From NCBI GenBank assembly GCA_035495315.1, contig DATJGF010000154.1, positions 1 through 60,646 of the forward strand: 60,646 nucleotides of DNA, read 5' to 3'. Positions within the stretch are counted from its first letter, which is position 1. The number at the start of each line of letters is the position of its first letter. The DNA comes from DATJGF01 sp035495315. Lineage in GTDB: Bacteria; Verrucomicrobiota; Verrucomicrobiia; Limisphaerales; UBA8199. The position numbers were made by a program, and so were the translations under genes. The notes beneath the pieces are model-generated. The model was not told the DNA's origin. It made no database searches and saw only the letters and a list, made by a program, of their open reading frames with translations. Positions 1 through 8,880 of the stretch are shown piece after piece.

Positions 1-262
1 GCAGTGTCTATCGGCTGGACAAATCTCGCAGGACATCGTCTCAAACTAGACACAGCTTAGGTCTGATAGCGATAGAAACCGCCACACCGCGCTTCGACGT
101 CACTCGATAAGTGACTCGGACCGCGGTGTTTGCTTGCTGACTAAGCATCCAACCTGTCTCTCTCCGTATTCATCCGGACAAAAAACCCACCCGATTCCGT
201 ATTAATCGGTCGCACCGACTTTATGTTTGGGTCACGAGCTTGCTTGTTTAGTGACAACGGCG
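1..262. other. Leader region before the response regulator
   Basis: No gene is recognised here. Two small inverted repeats can be seen: one near 99-117 (GTCACT and AGTGAC around a 5-base loop) and one at 191-209 (CCGATT and AATCGG around a 7-base loop). Either could be regulatory, but neither has a T-run, so neither is called a terminator. The left end of the window may cut a gene off upstream. Confidence 0.3.
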
Positions 263-808
263 ATGAACGCTGATGATCAGAACGCCTCTGGCAAGATGAA
301 GAGAATAGTCGAAGGGCAAAACCGCAACCGGGTCGAGTACGAGCTGGTATGCGAGCCCAGAGGCGGTTCGAAACTAGCTAAACGCGTCGGCAACGTCCTG
401 GTGATCGATGACGAAGTCGCCATGTGCGAGATTCTCTCCCTCTATTTTGAATTTAAAGGGCTCAGCGTGAGCACCAGCCAAACCCCGGCCGAGGCTCTGG
501 ACGCGCTTACTGACGCTCAATTTGATTTGGCGATAATAGACTGGGACCTGGCTGGGGTCGAAAGCCTGGATCTTCTCAACTATTTCAAGGCGACCCGGCC
601 CGAGATGGCCGTTATCATTTTTACCGGGAAAGAGACCGACGAATCCTTTCTTAAGAAAGCGCTGGAGGGTCGGGCTGATGCCGTTTTACCCAAGCTTGGG
701 TCATTGGAGTCGCTCTGGCAGCATATATCCACTCATTTGGAAAAAGCGTCAACCCAGAGCAGCCCTTCGAGGCTGGATCGGTCTCGCTCGGACGCGCGCG
801 ACGTTTAA
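263..808 (+). CDS. Single-domain response regulator (CheY-like receiver)
   Basis: The protein is a phospho-acceptor receiver domain of a two-component system. Numbered from the ATG at 263 (181 aa), the acidic pair is D49-D50, the likely phosphorylated aspartate is D93 in IIDWDLAG, the switch threonine is T121 in FTG, and the conserved lysine is K144 in LPK. About 45 residues precede the receiver and about 35 low-complexity basic residues follow it. No HTH or enzymatic output domain is present, so signalling is probably by protein-protein contact. A TTG at 227 would add 12 residues and an ATG at 296 would remove 11; none of the three has a good Shine-Dalgarno sequence, so the start is uncertain. 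No histidine kinase is adjacent. Confidence 0.85.
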   Translation: MNADDQNASGKMKRIVEGQNRNRVEYELVCEPRGGSKLAKRVGNVLVIDDEVAMCEILSLYFEFKGLSVSTSQTPAEALDALTDAQFDLAIIDWDLAGVESLDLLNYFKATRPEMAVIIFTGKETDESFLKKALEGRADAVLPKLGSLESLWQHISTHLEKASTQSSPSRLDRSRSDARDV

Positions 809-895
809 CAGGCGCGACGTTGCAAGCGGCGGCTTCGACTGCTATAAACACTCAGGGGCCGCAGTTGCCGCGCGCCTTCCAAGCATGTCCATTTT

Positions 896-1171
896 ATGAG
901 AAAAGAGATTTCAGTCCTTTGCCTTGGGCTCTTCTTCCTTTGCGGCTGTTCAACCCAGTACGTGATGAAGCTCAGCAACGGCATGAAGGTGACTACCGCG
1001 AACAAACCGAAGCTCAAAGGCGCGACGTACTATTTCAAAGATGCCACCGGTCAGATCAATACGATCCCACAAAGCCGAGTTTTGGAAATTGAGCCCGCCT
1101 CGATGGCCGAGGAGGAGAATAAGTTTACGCCCGCAAAACCGCAGAAGAGCCACTGGTGGAAGTTCTGGTGA
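896..1171 (+). CDS. YgdI/YgdR-like (DUF903) small lipoprotein
   Basis: This 91-residue protein begins with a lipoprotein signal peptide: MRK, a hydrophobic stretch, and the lipobox LCGC, so the mature protein would start at C18 and be lipid-anchored. The following segment (TQYVMKLSNGMKVTT, then a YYFKDATGQ and IPQSRVLEIE pattern) resembles the small SH3-like YgdI/YgdR fold, in which a short beta barrel ends in a residue pattern of the type I.R.DV..I. The C-terminus is basic and tryptophan-rich (WWKFW). The role of this family is unknown. The last 47 bases overlap the 3' end of the convergent riboflavin synthase gene. Confidence 0.75.
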   Translation: MRKEISVLCLGLFFLCGCSTQYVMKLSNGMKVTTANKPKLKGATYYFKDATGQINTIPQSRVLEIEPASMAEEENKFTPAKPQKSHWWKFW

Positions 1172-1760
1172 CGAACTTTTCGACGTACTTGCCGATCAAG
1201 TCGGCTTCAAGGTCCACCGCGTCACCGACCTTGCGCTCACGCAGGGCCGTGACCTCGTAGGTGTGCGGGATGATCCAGATTCGGAAACCTTTTTTTTGGA
1301 CGCCGGCGACCGTGAGGCTAATCCCGTCGACGGCGATCGAGCCCTTGTACACGACGTAGCGCATGACTTCCGGAGGGGCGGTTATGTCCAACACGTGATC
1401 CTGGTCCAAACGTTCCCACCGCTCGATGGTTCCCAGACCATCGATATGTCCGGTGACGAAATGGCCGCCCAGGTTGCCGTCCGTGCGCAGGGGGCGTTCC
1501 AGGTTTACCAGACTGCCGGGTTTGGCAAATTGTAGGTTTGTCCGTTGCCAGGTCTCTTTCAGCAGATCAAACCTCGCCAGTGTCTGTTTACCACGTCGGA
1601 CCACTTTCACTGCAGTCAGGCAGCAGCCGTTGACCGCCAAACTGCCACCGACCTTCAATCCTCGCCCGCAGCTAGTCATTCGCACTATCAGCTCTATCGA
1701 TTTCTTCGAGGGCTTGATTTGTTGCACTTTGCCGGTTTCTTCCACAATGCCCGTAAACAT
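1125..1760 (-). CDS. ribE: Riboflavin synthase, alpha chain
   Basis: The enzyme dismutates two molecules of 6,7-dimethyl-8-ribityllumazine to riboflavin and 5-amino-6-ribitylaminouracil. The start is placed at the ATG giving MFTGIVEETGKV, the hallmark N-terminus of the family; an open frame upstream to 1934 has no family similarity. The protein is 211 aa, with two tandem lumazine-binding barrels: the first has GGSLAVNGCCLTAV, the second GHIDGLGTIERW and GSIAVDGISLTVAGV. The normal family end (LIGKYVEKF) is followed by about 14 extra residues. The gene follows ribD by 62 bases on the same strand, so the two are probably co-transcribed. Its 3' end overlaps the convergent lipoprotein gene. Confidence 0.95.
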   Translation of the reverse strand: MFTGIVEETGKVQQIKPSKKSIELIVRMTSCGRGLKVGGSLAVNGCCLTAVKVVRRGKQTLARFDLLKETWQRTNLQFAKPGSLVNLERPLRTDGNLGGHFVTGHIDGLGTIERWERLDQDHVLDITAPPEVMRYVVYKGSIAVDGISLTVAGVQKKGFRIWIIPHTYEVTALRERKVGDAVDLEADLIGKYVEKFVTRTSTSGSSAVLRA

Positions 1761-1822
1761 AGCCCTGTAACTTGCAGGTTGTAGGTTTAAGGTGGCAAGT
1801 TTTTTGGAAGGTAATTTCAGCC

Positions 1823-3022
1823 TCAGCCGGGAGCGTTCTGTGCGTCGGCAGGTTGAATTTGAGAGCCGACCTGTTCTTGGGAGTAAGCCGAACAGCGGGC
1901 CGTCAGGACCCAATCGGGCCCGAGCCGTTGCCACTTCACAGTTTCCAATTTAACGATTTCTTCCCATGACCTGGCACCGTTTCCGGCGACGGCTTTGCGC
2001 GATTCGAGCCCTCCCAGAATTTTTGGGGCATAGAAAAACGCAATCCGATCAGCCTGTCTTTCCAGTAAAAACGAAGCGTTGGTTTCACCACCGCCTTCGA
2101 CCAACAAGTTCGTTACTCCGTCCGAACCGAGTCGCTTGAGAAGCCAGACCAGATTTATTCTTGCCTCATGACCGGCCCTGGTTGGGACCACGCTCGGGGC
2201 AACCACCACATTAACGCGCTTCGCTAGCGCTTGGACGCGTTTTAGCGGTGCCGCTTCACTGACCACAATCGTCGTCAGTGTCGCCTTTCCGTCGCGTATA
2301 ATTTTTGCATCGAAAGGTGTGCGTGCGAATGAATCGAGCACAATGCGGCGCAATGGTTTTGCGGGCGGCTTAAGCGAACGAACCTGAGCAGGTCGGACTG
2401 TGAGCTCCGGATCATCGGCCAGGATGGTATTAATTCCAACCAGAATTGCGTCTGCTGCTTGCCTCAATTTCATCCCGAAAGCTCGTGCTCGTTGCGCCGT
2501 GATCCATTTGGATTCTCCTGACGCCGAAGCGATCTTGCCATCGAGCGTCATCGCGGCCTTCACGGTTACGAAAGGAATGCCGCGCACGATCCAATGATTG
2601 AACGCCTCGTTTAATCGCGTGCACTCTTGCGCCAAAATTCCACCTGTGACCGACACACCCCTTCTTTTTAACAACGTAAAAGCCCGGCCAGTATGGCGCG
2701 GGTTTGGATCCGTGGCCCCGACGACGACCTGTTTAATGCCCGCTGCTAAAATCGCCTCCGTGCAAGGTGGTGTGCGGCCATAGGTACTACAGGGCTCAAG
2801 CGTCACATAGAGAATCGCGCCGCGAGGGTTTACTCCACGACGCCGGGCATCCCGCAAGGCCTCGATTTCCGCGTGCGGTTGGCCGGCACGCCGATGCCAT
2901 CCCCGGCCGATTATCTCGCCGCCCTTGACCAATACAGCGCCGACCATTGGATTGGGGGAAGTAGCGCCGTAACCCTTGCGGGCGAGACGCAATGCCAGCC
3001 GCATGTAGTCCCGATGGGTCAC
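1823..3022 (-). CDS. ribD: Bifunctional riboflavin deaminase/reductase RibD
   Basis: RibD deaminates diaminohydroxyphosphoribosylaminopyrimidine and then reduces the ribosyl side chain. In this 399-aa protein the N-terminal cytidine-deaminase-like domain has zinc ligands H50, C78 and C87, with catalytic E52 in HAEIEAL and the motif LEPCSTYGRTPPC. The reductase domain begins near residue 150 (VTVKAAMTLDGKIA, ILVGINTILADDPELTVR) and includes VEGGGETNASF, typical of the NADPH-binding reductase. The start is a GTG that overlaps the ftsY stop codon as GTGA, so translation is probably coupled to ftsY. About 25 residues at the C-terminus look unconserved. Confidence 0.95.
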   Translation of the reverse strand: MTHRDYMRLALRLARKGYGATSPNPMVGAVLVKGGEIIGRGWHRRAGQPHAEIEALRDARRRGVNPRGAILYVTLEPCSTYGRTPPCTEAILAAGIKQVVVGATDPNPRHTGRAFTLLKRRGVSVTGGILAQECTRLNEAFNHWIVRGIPFVTVKAAMTLDGKIASASGESKWITAQRARAFGMKLRQAADAILVGINTILADDPELTVRPAQVRSLKPPAKPLRRIVLDSFARTPFDAKIIRDGKATLTTIVVSEAAPLKRVQALAKRVNVVVAPSVVPTRAGHEARINLVWLLKRLGSDGVTNLLVEGGGETNASFLLERQADRIAFFYAPKILGGLESRKAVAGNGARSWEEIVKLETVKWQRLGPDWVLTARCSAYSQEQVGSQIQPADAQNAPG

Positions 3023-3930
3023 TCCTGAAAAAGGGCTTCGGCAAACTGTCTGGCATCGAACGGCTGCAGGTCGTCAGCTTGTTCGCCGAGGCCAACGAAC
3101 TTGATGGGCAGATTCAATTCCTTTTGTATGGCAACCACCATGCCGCCTTTGCTGGTTCCATCCAGCTTCGTCACCACCAGTCCCGTCAGTGGGACCGCTT
3201 TGTTAAATTCTCGAGCCTGGTTCAGTGAGTTCATGCCGGTCGTCGCATCCAAGACCAGCAAGACTTCGTGCGGAGCGCCAGGTACTTGCTTGCCAATCAC
3301 CCGATGCACCTTCTGCAGCTCTTGCATGAGATTCTGTTTCGTGTGCAATCGCCCGGCGGTATCAATGAAGACATATTGCGCGTTCCGAGCTTGTGCTGCT
3401 GTAACCGCATCGTGCGCCACGGCCGCGGCATCCGCGCCATGCGCGCCGGCGATGACGTCGACTTTCAACCGTTGTCCCCACAGCTTCAGCTGTTCTATTG
3501 CCGCCGCTCGAAACGTGTCGCAGGCGCCCAACAACGCGGTTTGGCCACGTGTGCGCACCAGATGCGCCAACTTTGCCGCAGTGGTGGTTTTGCCGGTGCC
3601 GTTGACACCCACGATGGATACGACCGTGGGTCCGGCGGGCGCCTGGCGTAGTTCGACCTGGTTTGAAGCGAAAGCGTTCTGAACCTCGCGCTCCGCGATC
3701 GCAAACACGTCCAGGTCGCTCCCGCCCTGCGTTTCATAACCCTTCCTGACGGCGTTGACGATTTGTGCGGTCATTTCCATTCCGAGGTCGGCGGCAATCA
3801 ATGCCGCCTCGAGCTCTTCGATTGACGCGCCGTCGAGTCGCGGTGAACGCGTGACAATCCGTTTGATCTCGTGCGTGAGCTTGTTATGGGTCTTTTGGAG
3901 ACCAGCTCTAAATTTATCGAATAGACCCAT
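3019..3930 (-). CDS. ftsY: Signal recognition particle receptor FtsY
   Basis: FtsY is the SRP receptor GTPase that delivers ribosomes making membrane proteins to the translocon. This 303-aa form has the N domain (about residues 1-90) and the G domain, with G1 GVNGTGKTT at 107-115, DTFRAAA at 138-144, DTAGR at 190-194 and TKLDGT near the C-terminus, ending in the expected GLGE..DDLQPFD..FA.ALF pattern. It lacks the long acidic A domain of the E. coli protein, as in many short FtsY forms. It is followed by ribD with a 4-base overlap. Confidence 0.97.
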   Translation of the reverse strand: MGLFDKFRAGLQKTHNKLTHEIKRIVTRSPRLDGASIEELEAALIAADLGMEMTAQIVNAVRKGYETQGGSDLDVFAIAEREVQNAFASNQVELRQAPAGPTVVSIVGVNGTGKTTTAAKLAHLVRTRGQTALLGACDTFRAAAIEQLKLWGQRLKVDVIAGAHGADAAAVAHDAVTAAQARNAQYVFIDTAGRLHTKQNLMQELQKVHRVIGKQVPGAPHEVLLVLDATTGMNSLNQAREFNKAVPLTGLVVTKLDGTSKGGMVVAIQKELNLPIKFVGLGEQADDLQPFDARQFAEALFQE

Positions 3931-3939
3931 GAGAACTAA

Positions 3940-4017
3940 AGGACGGGGAGACAGAGGACAGAGGACGGCTGCGCGCAGCGTTTCCGTATTCGGTATTCCA
4001 TGCTGCGTGATGGGTGA
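3940..4017. repeat. Degenerate 7-bp-phased repeats between ftsY and the PHP gene
   Basis: Two short runs share a 7-base period. Around 3941-3967 the unit AGAGGAC recurs (one exact neighbour plus diverged units), and around 3981-4016 units of the type TTCCGTA, TTCGGTA and TTCCATG follow each other in phase. It lies upstream of ftsY and is non-coding. It is one of at least ten loci in the window with the same unit length but a different unit sequence. Confidence 0.55.
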
Positions 4018-4071
4018 GGCGCCATACGATGCTTGATAGCGGCCAAAGGTTCTTCATGAAATGGGGCTAGG

Positions 4072-4965
4072 TTAGATTTGAGAACCGTTGCTATGGACCG
4101 TGCTGGCTGAACTGGCTTGGTCAGCCGAGCTTGCGGCGGCGCGCGCCTGATATAAGGCCGCTCTCGCCTTTAGTTTTTCCACGTGTTGATATGGCAAGCG
4201 GACGCTCCCGATGACCGGGTGGCCTTTGCTCACGCCATGACAATCTGAACCGCCTGTCACTAATAAATGAAAGCGATCCGCCAATTGCAAATAGTGCTGC
4301 GCGGTGCTCGTCGAATGTTTGGTGTGGAAACACTCGATGCCGTCTAGGCCGGCCTCCGCCATTGCAGGGATTAACTCGTCGGAATGGTTGAGCCCTGGGT
4401 GGGCCATGACGGCGGCGCCGCCCGCGTCCTGGATAAGCTTAATGGCCATCGACGCGGACATTTTAAATTTTGGTACCCAGGCGGGGCGGTTCTTCTTAAG
4501 AAAACGCTCGAACGCTTCGTCCAGGCTGGCGCATAATCGCGCCGCGACCAGCGCACGGGCTACATGCGGCCGCCCGGGCGCCCTGCAGTTGGCCAGGTCG
4601 AATACCGCTTCCGCCCGGAGCGGGACATTCAGTTGATTGAGCCGTGCCACCATTTCACGAATCCGGTTCTGCCGAACGACCTGGAATTTGGCGATTTCGG
4701 AAAGCAGCTTCGGATCGCCGGTATTGACGCAGTACCCCAGGATATGAAGCTCATGCCCTTCCTGCTCGGCCGTGAGTTCGGTTCCGGCGATGAATTCAAT
4801 GCCTGCGTCGGCGCACGCCTGCGCTGTCGGCGGGCAGCCCTCGACCGTGTCATGATCGGTCAGCGCGATGGCACGGAACCCATACCGCTGGGCCTGGGCC
4901 ACCAGTTCCACGGGGGTATACGTTCCATCCGAGAATTGCGTGTGCAGATGCAGGTCAGCAAACAT
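4072..4965 (-). CDS. PHP-domain phosphoesterase (RnmA/TrpH-like)
   Basis: The 297-aa protein belongs to the polymerase-and-histidinol-phosphatase superfamily, metal-dependent phosphoesterases. Characterised relatives (E. coli RnmA/YciV and the Chromobacterium enzyme) hydrolyse 3',5'-nucleoside bisphosphates and can trim RNA 5' ends. Metal ligands visible are H6 and H8 in DLHLHTQFSDG, D13, H38 in LTDHD, E63 in GTELTAE, H74 in HELHILGY, a later AHPG motif and the GGSDCHG motif near residue 240. A helical insertion between residues 100 and 160 fits the family. It lies 6 bases after nusB, so the two are almost certainly one transcript. The exact substrate is inferred. Confidence 0.9.
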   Translation of the reverse strand: MFADLHLHTQFSDGTYTPVELVAQAQRYGFRAIALTDHDTVEGCPPTAQACADAGIEFIAGTELTAEQEGHELHILGYCVNTGDPKLLSEIAKFQVVRQNRIREMVARLNQLNVPLRAEAVFDLANCRAPGRPHVARALVAARLCASLDEAFERFLKKNRPAWVPKFKMSASMAIKLIQDAGGAAVMAHPGLNHSDELIPAMAEAGLDGIECFHTKHSTSTAQHYLQLADRFHLLVTGGSDCHGVSKGHPVIGSVRLPYQHVEKLKARAALYQARAAASSADQASSASTVHSNGSQI

Positions 4966-4971
4966 TCCAGT

Positions 4972-5472
4972 TCATTTTACTTCTCTGGCCGGGCGCAACA
5001 ATTCACTTTTCACTTTGTCCAGGATGCCATTGACAAATTTGCCGCTGTCCTGCGTTGAGAATTTTTTGGCGATATCGACTGCTTCATTGATGCTTACGAC
5101 AGGCGGAATGTCGTCGCGGTGCAGCATCTCAAAAATGGCGAGACGCAGAATGTTTCGGTCGACGGCAGCGATCCGGTGAAGGTCCCAGTTCTTGGCATGC
5201 TGCTTAATCAACTCATCGGCCTCATCTCTGTGTTCGAGCGCACCGCGAATCAGGGGATCGGCGAAAAGCCGCACGGCCGCCTCGTCCGCGGTGGGCGGCG
5301 GGAGTTCGATCGGCTCACCCCAGGTGGCGGCACCCTTTTCTTCGGCGATCGCCGCGGCGCGCTGGGTTTCCCAAAACTGCTCGAGCGCCGCTGGCAAGTC
5401 CGCCGGCGGGTTTAAATCGTGCTGAAACAAAAACTGAACGGCGCGTTCGCGCGCCTCGCGTCGTTTTCCCAT
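4972..5472 (-). CDS. nusB: Transcription antitermination factor NusB
   Basis: NusB binds boxA RNA with NusE (S10) and supports antitermination on rRNA operons. The start is set at the ATG giving MGKRREARERAVQFLFQ, which matches the family N-terminus; the frame is open 16 codons further up but without similarity. The 166-aa product has an insertion-like segment near residues 35-60 (QRAAAIAEEKGAATWGEP), then the conserved C-terminal half AAVDRNILRLAIFEML, IPPVVSINEAVDIAKKF and GKFVNGILDKV. It appears to be the first gene of the minus-strand run toward the riboflavin genes. Confidence 0.93.
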   Translation of the reverse strand: MGKRREARERAVQFLFQHDLNPPADLPAALEQFWETQRAAAIAEEKGAATWGEPIELPPPTADEAAVRLFADPLIRGALEHRDEADELIKQHAKNWDLHRIAAVDRNILRLAIFEMLHRDDIPPVVSINEAVDIAKKFSTQDSGKFVNGILDKVKSELLRPAREVK

Positions 5473-5594
5473 AAGCTCACGATGCCGCAGAAAGCTCCGT
5501 GATGAAACCACTATTTTCAAGGTATCGCTTTAACTGATACGGTGGGTAGTTTTATCGATTAACGATCTAACACCCGGCGCGGTAAACTGCCGCC

Positions 5595-5786
5595 ATGAAA
5601 ACAAACGCTCGAGCATGGCAGGCCTATCAGGCGCGGGTTTGGGCTGGCCTCGCGTTGCTTTTGATTCTAGCTTTGGGTGTGTTCGGGAAAGTGTTTCGTT
5701 TTGATCGCGATTGCAGCCCCTCGCTGAATGGGACGACGTTTGCGCCGGGCCTCCACGAGCCGGCCGATTGCCTGGCCGCCAGGTAA
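5595..5786 (+). CDS. Hypothetical 63-residue membrane protein
   Basis: This is a short frame with an ATG start, a basic N-terminus (MKTNARAWQAYQAR) and one clear membrane segment (VWAGLALLLILALGVFGKVF), followed by a short tail with two cysteines. No family is recognised. It sits 46 bases before the DUF2339 gene on the same strand, divergent from nusB, so it could be co-transcribed with the large membrane protein. Length and hydrophobicity support a real gene only weakly. Confidence 0.4.
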   Translation: MKTNARAWQAYQARVWAGLALLLILALGVFGKVFRFDRDCSPSLNGTTFAPGLHEPADCLAAR

Positions 5787-5832
5787 ACGGAACGGCACAA
5801 AGCCGCGCAGATGCTGATCTGCGTTTCCACCG

Positions 5833-8800
5833 ATGAACGAACAAGAGCAGGCAGAGTTAGCACAGCTCAAAGCCCGGCAGGCGCGCCTCGAGCAGGAGCT
5901 GGCTTCACTCTCGACCCAGCTTAAGCAGTTCGAGCATCGCTTTAAAAAGTCCGAATCGCTGCGCGTTCAAATTCCGGTTCTGCCTGCCCCGGCCAGCGGC
6001 GCGCCGAGCCCGGCCGTCCCACCCGGCAATCCATCTCAGCCGCCGGCAACTAAGCCCACGGCTGCGAGCCCACCTCCAATTCCGCCGATTATTCCCCGGC
6101 CGGTTGCCAGAGGCCAGAGCGGCACGATGCCGCAGGGTTCACCGCTGAAGCTCCACACCGAGCCTGCCGAACAAAAGACTTTTAAAGGTGAATGCCAGGT
6201 TTGCCACAGAGAGATTGAGTTTCCTCCGACGGCCCTTGGCAGCACCATTTGTTGTCCACATTGCGCTCAGCCAACGGTCCTGGCAGTCGGTTCAATGCCG
6301 GTTCCACCGCCATTAATTGGTCGGCCGACCGCAAGCACGGTGGCTTCGGGGATCACCGGTGGGAAGCCAGCTGAAGTTCGTTCATTTGAGATGCGTCTTG
6401 GGACCTACTGGCTTGTGCGGATAGGAATTGTGATGGTCCTGACCGGTTTGGTCTTTTTCGGCAACCTGGCTTACCAGAATTATATCAGCCAACTGGGACC
6501 GGGCGGGAAGATTTGCTTATTGTATATTGCCAGCGCGATCCTGTTGGGGGCTGGTTGGTGGTGGCAACGCCAGGCCGCCAAGGAAAGTCTCAAGAACTAC
6601 GCCCAGGTCTTATCCGCCGGCGGCCTCGCCGCGCTGTACTTCACCACCTACGCAGCGCATTATGTCGAGCCACTGAAGATTATTCAAAGCGCACAGACGG
6701 ACGGCGTGCTACTGCTCGGGTGCGCAGCGTTCATGGTATGGACCGCCGATCGTAAAAAATCGGAGGTGCTGGCGTTATTTGCGGTTGGGCTGGCCTACTA
6801 CACCTGCATCATTACTCGCGTCGGGTATTTTACACTTTGGTCCAACCTCGTACTGACGATTGCGGCGGTCTGTTTCCTGGTCCGCAACCGCTGGGCGGCA
6901 TTGTCCTTCGGCAGCCTCATCGCGACTTACGCAGCCTATGGTTTTTGGCGCTTCTTTGACGGGAGCAACTGGCATTGGGCCTCGCCTGAAGAAGGTTTAT
7001 GGGCGGGCACTTACTTCCTCATCAGTTACTGGGTCGTGTTCACCTCCGCCGTGCTCCTTTCCAAAGACCAGAAATTTGGCGGCCAAAACCGCGCAACTTT
7101 CCTCACACTCAATAATGGAGCCTTTTTCACACTATTTCTGCTGACGATGCTTCAGGTTGACACTCATGGCTTTTGGAAATTCGCGTTAATTTACGGCGGC
7201 GTGCTGCTCGTGTTGTCCGAGGCCGCTCGGTGCGTGCTTGGGGACGAACCGCTGGCGCGCAATTCGTACCTAACCCAAGGATTATTACTCGTCACCGTTG
7301 GCTTCATCTCGAAGTTCGCCGGACTTCATCTCGCGTTGATTCTTGCGGCCGAGAGTGTGGTTTTGCTGCTGATGGGGCAGCAGCGCAAGAATTTAGTCCT
7401 GCTGGTCGGCGCGTATCTTTCGGCGGGGCTCGCGGTGGCGGCGGCCATTGACGGTATGCGCGAGCACGAGCCGGCCGGCGTATGGCTGGCAATCGGTTTG
7501 GGGACATTCATGATGGTCAATGCGTTCCTGGTTCATCGGCAAACCCGGGACGACGCCCGGCCGGTACGCCTGCAACCGGCTTATTTCACCGTGCTGGCGC
7601 TGGTGGCTTGGCTGGTGGCCACCTGGGACAATGCAGCGCGCGAGCAGTTCCCGCCGGTGCTTGCGATTGAGGGTTTGTTGCTGACGTTTACCCTTTACGT
7701 TTTACGAGTCCGCGAGGTCACCTTTTTCAGCCAGGGCTACGTGGTTCTAGCCCAGCTGGCCTGGGTATGGAATTGGTTCGATCTGGGCCATTCGGCCCCG
7801 TGGTGGAACCCAGCACTGCTGATCGTCATCAGCCTGGTCCTCAGCCACTGGTGGCAGCGGCAAAAATTGTTGGTTGTGCCGGCGCAAATGAGCGCCTTTT
7901 GGCAGGCGGTGTACGCCGCCGCAATCGTCGGCCTGCTCTATTTCTGGCTGGATCCGAAAGTCGAGTCGCGAAGTTGGCTGGTGATTACCGCCGGCCTGGC
8001 AATTGGATTAACCGCCTACGGCGTTATTACCCGCGCCTGGTTTGTCGCACTTTTCGGACAACTCTTTATCGCCGTCAGTGTCGCGCGTTTTGTCCAACAG
8101 ATCTTCGAAGGCAAACCCGGTTGGGCTTTTGCCCTGGCCCCGATACTTGCGCTGGCCCTGCTGTCGTGGTCGACGGTGCAATGGTTCGAGCGCCGGCCGG
8201 ACGCCAATCCCCGCGTCAGAGAGCCATTGCTCGAAACGGCGCTGATTTACCGGTGGGTGGCCCTGGCTATGTCCATCGCGTGGATCTGCGATTATGTCCC
8301 GCCGCGCGAACGGATTTGGCTGCTCTCCTTGCTGGGGCTTTGGGTTTTCCTCTTCGCCGGGCTGAAGCGCAACCGCGAAGCGCTCTTGTTCAGCGCCGCA
8401 TACACGGTTACAGCGCTGGCGCTGTTCTGGCTGCCATTAATCGAAGCTCCGCGCGTCTATTGGCCGAACCTGATTGCCATCGTTTCCCTGCTGGTCCAGC
8501 GACAAATCGCGCGCCGATTGCCGGAACGCTATCCGATCACGTCGGACATTCATACGACGGTGATCCTCGCCGGTGGACTCAGCCTCTGGCTCTTTGTCTC
8601 GCGCTGGGTCCTCGAGCAGGCCAGCGGCTTTTACCTGACGGCGAGCTGGTCGCTGCTCGCGCTGGCGTTTTTTACCTGCGGCATCATGCTGCGAGAACGG
8701 GTCTATCGCTGGCTGGGCTTGGGCGTGCTCGCCTGCGCGCTGGGCCGCGTGGTGATCTTCGACGTGTGGAAACTTGAGACGCTCTATCGCATCCTGAGTT

Positions 8801-8880
8801 TCATGGCGCTTGGAATCGTGCTGCTGGTGCTGGGATTTATCTATAATAAGTACCAGGAGAAAATCAGAGAGTGGTTGTGA
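5833..8880 (+). CDS. Large DUF2339 polytopic membrane protein
   Basis: The 1015-aa protein starts with a coiled coil (about residues 3-45: EQAELAQLKARQARLEQELA), a proline-rich linker to about residue 110, and a four-cysteine zinc-ribbon-like segment (C121-x2-C124 and C141-x2-C144). The DUF2339 signature begins near residue 185 with RLGTYWLVRIGIVMVL and is followed by more than twenty hydrophobic segments to the C-terminus. Members are predicted inner-membrane proteins of unknown function; an envelope role is plausible but unproven. Regularly spaced glycines and tryptophans at membrane edges fit the family. The zinc-ribbon insertion is unusual compared with the coiled-coil-plus-membrane layout I know for DUF2339. 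Confidence 0.88.
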   Translation: MNEQEQAELAQLKARQARLEQELASLSTQLKQFEHRFKKSESLRVQIPVLPAPASGAPSPAVPPGNPSQPPATKPTAASPPPIPPIIPRPVARGQSGTMPQGSPLKLHTEPAEQKTFKGECQVCHREIEFPPTALGSTICCPHCAQPTVLAVGSMPVPPPLIGRPTASTVASGITGGKPAEVRSFEMRLGTYWLVRIGIVMVLTGLVFFGNLAYQNYISQLGPGGKICLLYIASAILLGAGWWWQRQAAKESLKNYAQVLSAGGLAALYFTTYAAHYVEPLKIIQSAQTDGVLLLGCAAFMVWTADRKKSEVLALFAVGLAYYTCIITRVGYFTLWSNLVLTIAAVCFLVRNRWAALSFGSLIATYAAYGFWRFFDGSNWHWASPEEGLWAGTYFLISYWVVFTSAVLLSKDQKFGGQNRATFLTLNNGAFFTLFLLTMLQVDTHGFWKFALIYGGVLLVLSEAARCVLGDEPLARNSYLTQGLLLVTVGFISKFAGLHLALILAAESVVLLLMGQQRKNLVLLVGAYLSAGLAVAAAIDGMREHEPAGVWLAIGLGTFMMVNAFLVHRQTRDDARPVRLQPAYFTVLALVAWLVATWDNAAREQFPPVLAIEGLLLTFTLYVLRVREVTFFSQGYVVLAQLAWVWNWFDLGHSAPWWNPALLIVISLVLSHWWQRQKLLVVPAQMSAFWQAVYAAAIVGLLYFWLDPKVESRSWLVITAGLAIGLTAYGVITRAWFVALFGQLFIAVSVARFVQQIFEGKPGWAFALAPILALALLSWSTVQWFERRPDANPRVREPLLETALIYRWVALAMSIAWICDYVPPRERIWLLSLLGLWVFLFAGLKRNREALLFSAAYTVTALALFWLPLIEAPRVYWPNLIAIVSLLVQRQIARRLPERYPITSDIHTTVILAGGLSLWLFVSRWVLEQASGFYLTASWSLLALAFFTCGIMLRERVYRWLGLGVLACALGRVVIFDVWKLETLYRILSFMALGIVLLVLGFIYNKYQEKIREWL

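Noticed and set aside
190..209. Terminator or riboswitch near the left edge
   Set aside because: Only a 6-bp inverted repeat is visible, without a T-run or a known riboswitch pattern.
3023..3030. FMN riboswitch upstream of the riboflavin genes
   Set aside because: ribD overlaps ftsY and there is no untranslated leader; no RFN-type conserved sequence was seen between nusB and ribD.
7767..8777. 336-codon frame within the DUF2339 gene
   Set aside because: It is in another frame of a continuous membrane-protein gene with DUF2339 similarity and has Arg/Ala/Gly-rich composition without domains.
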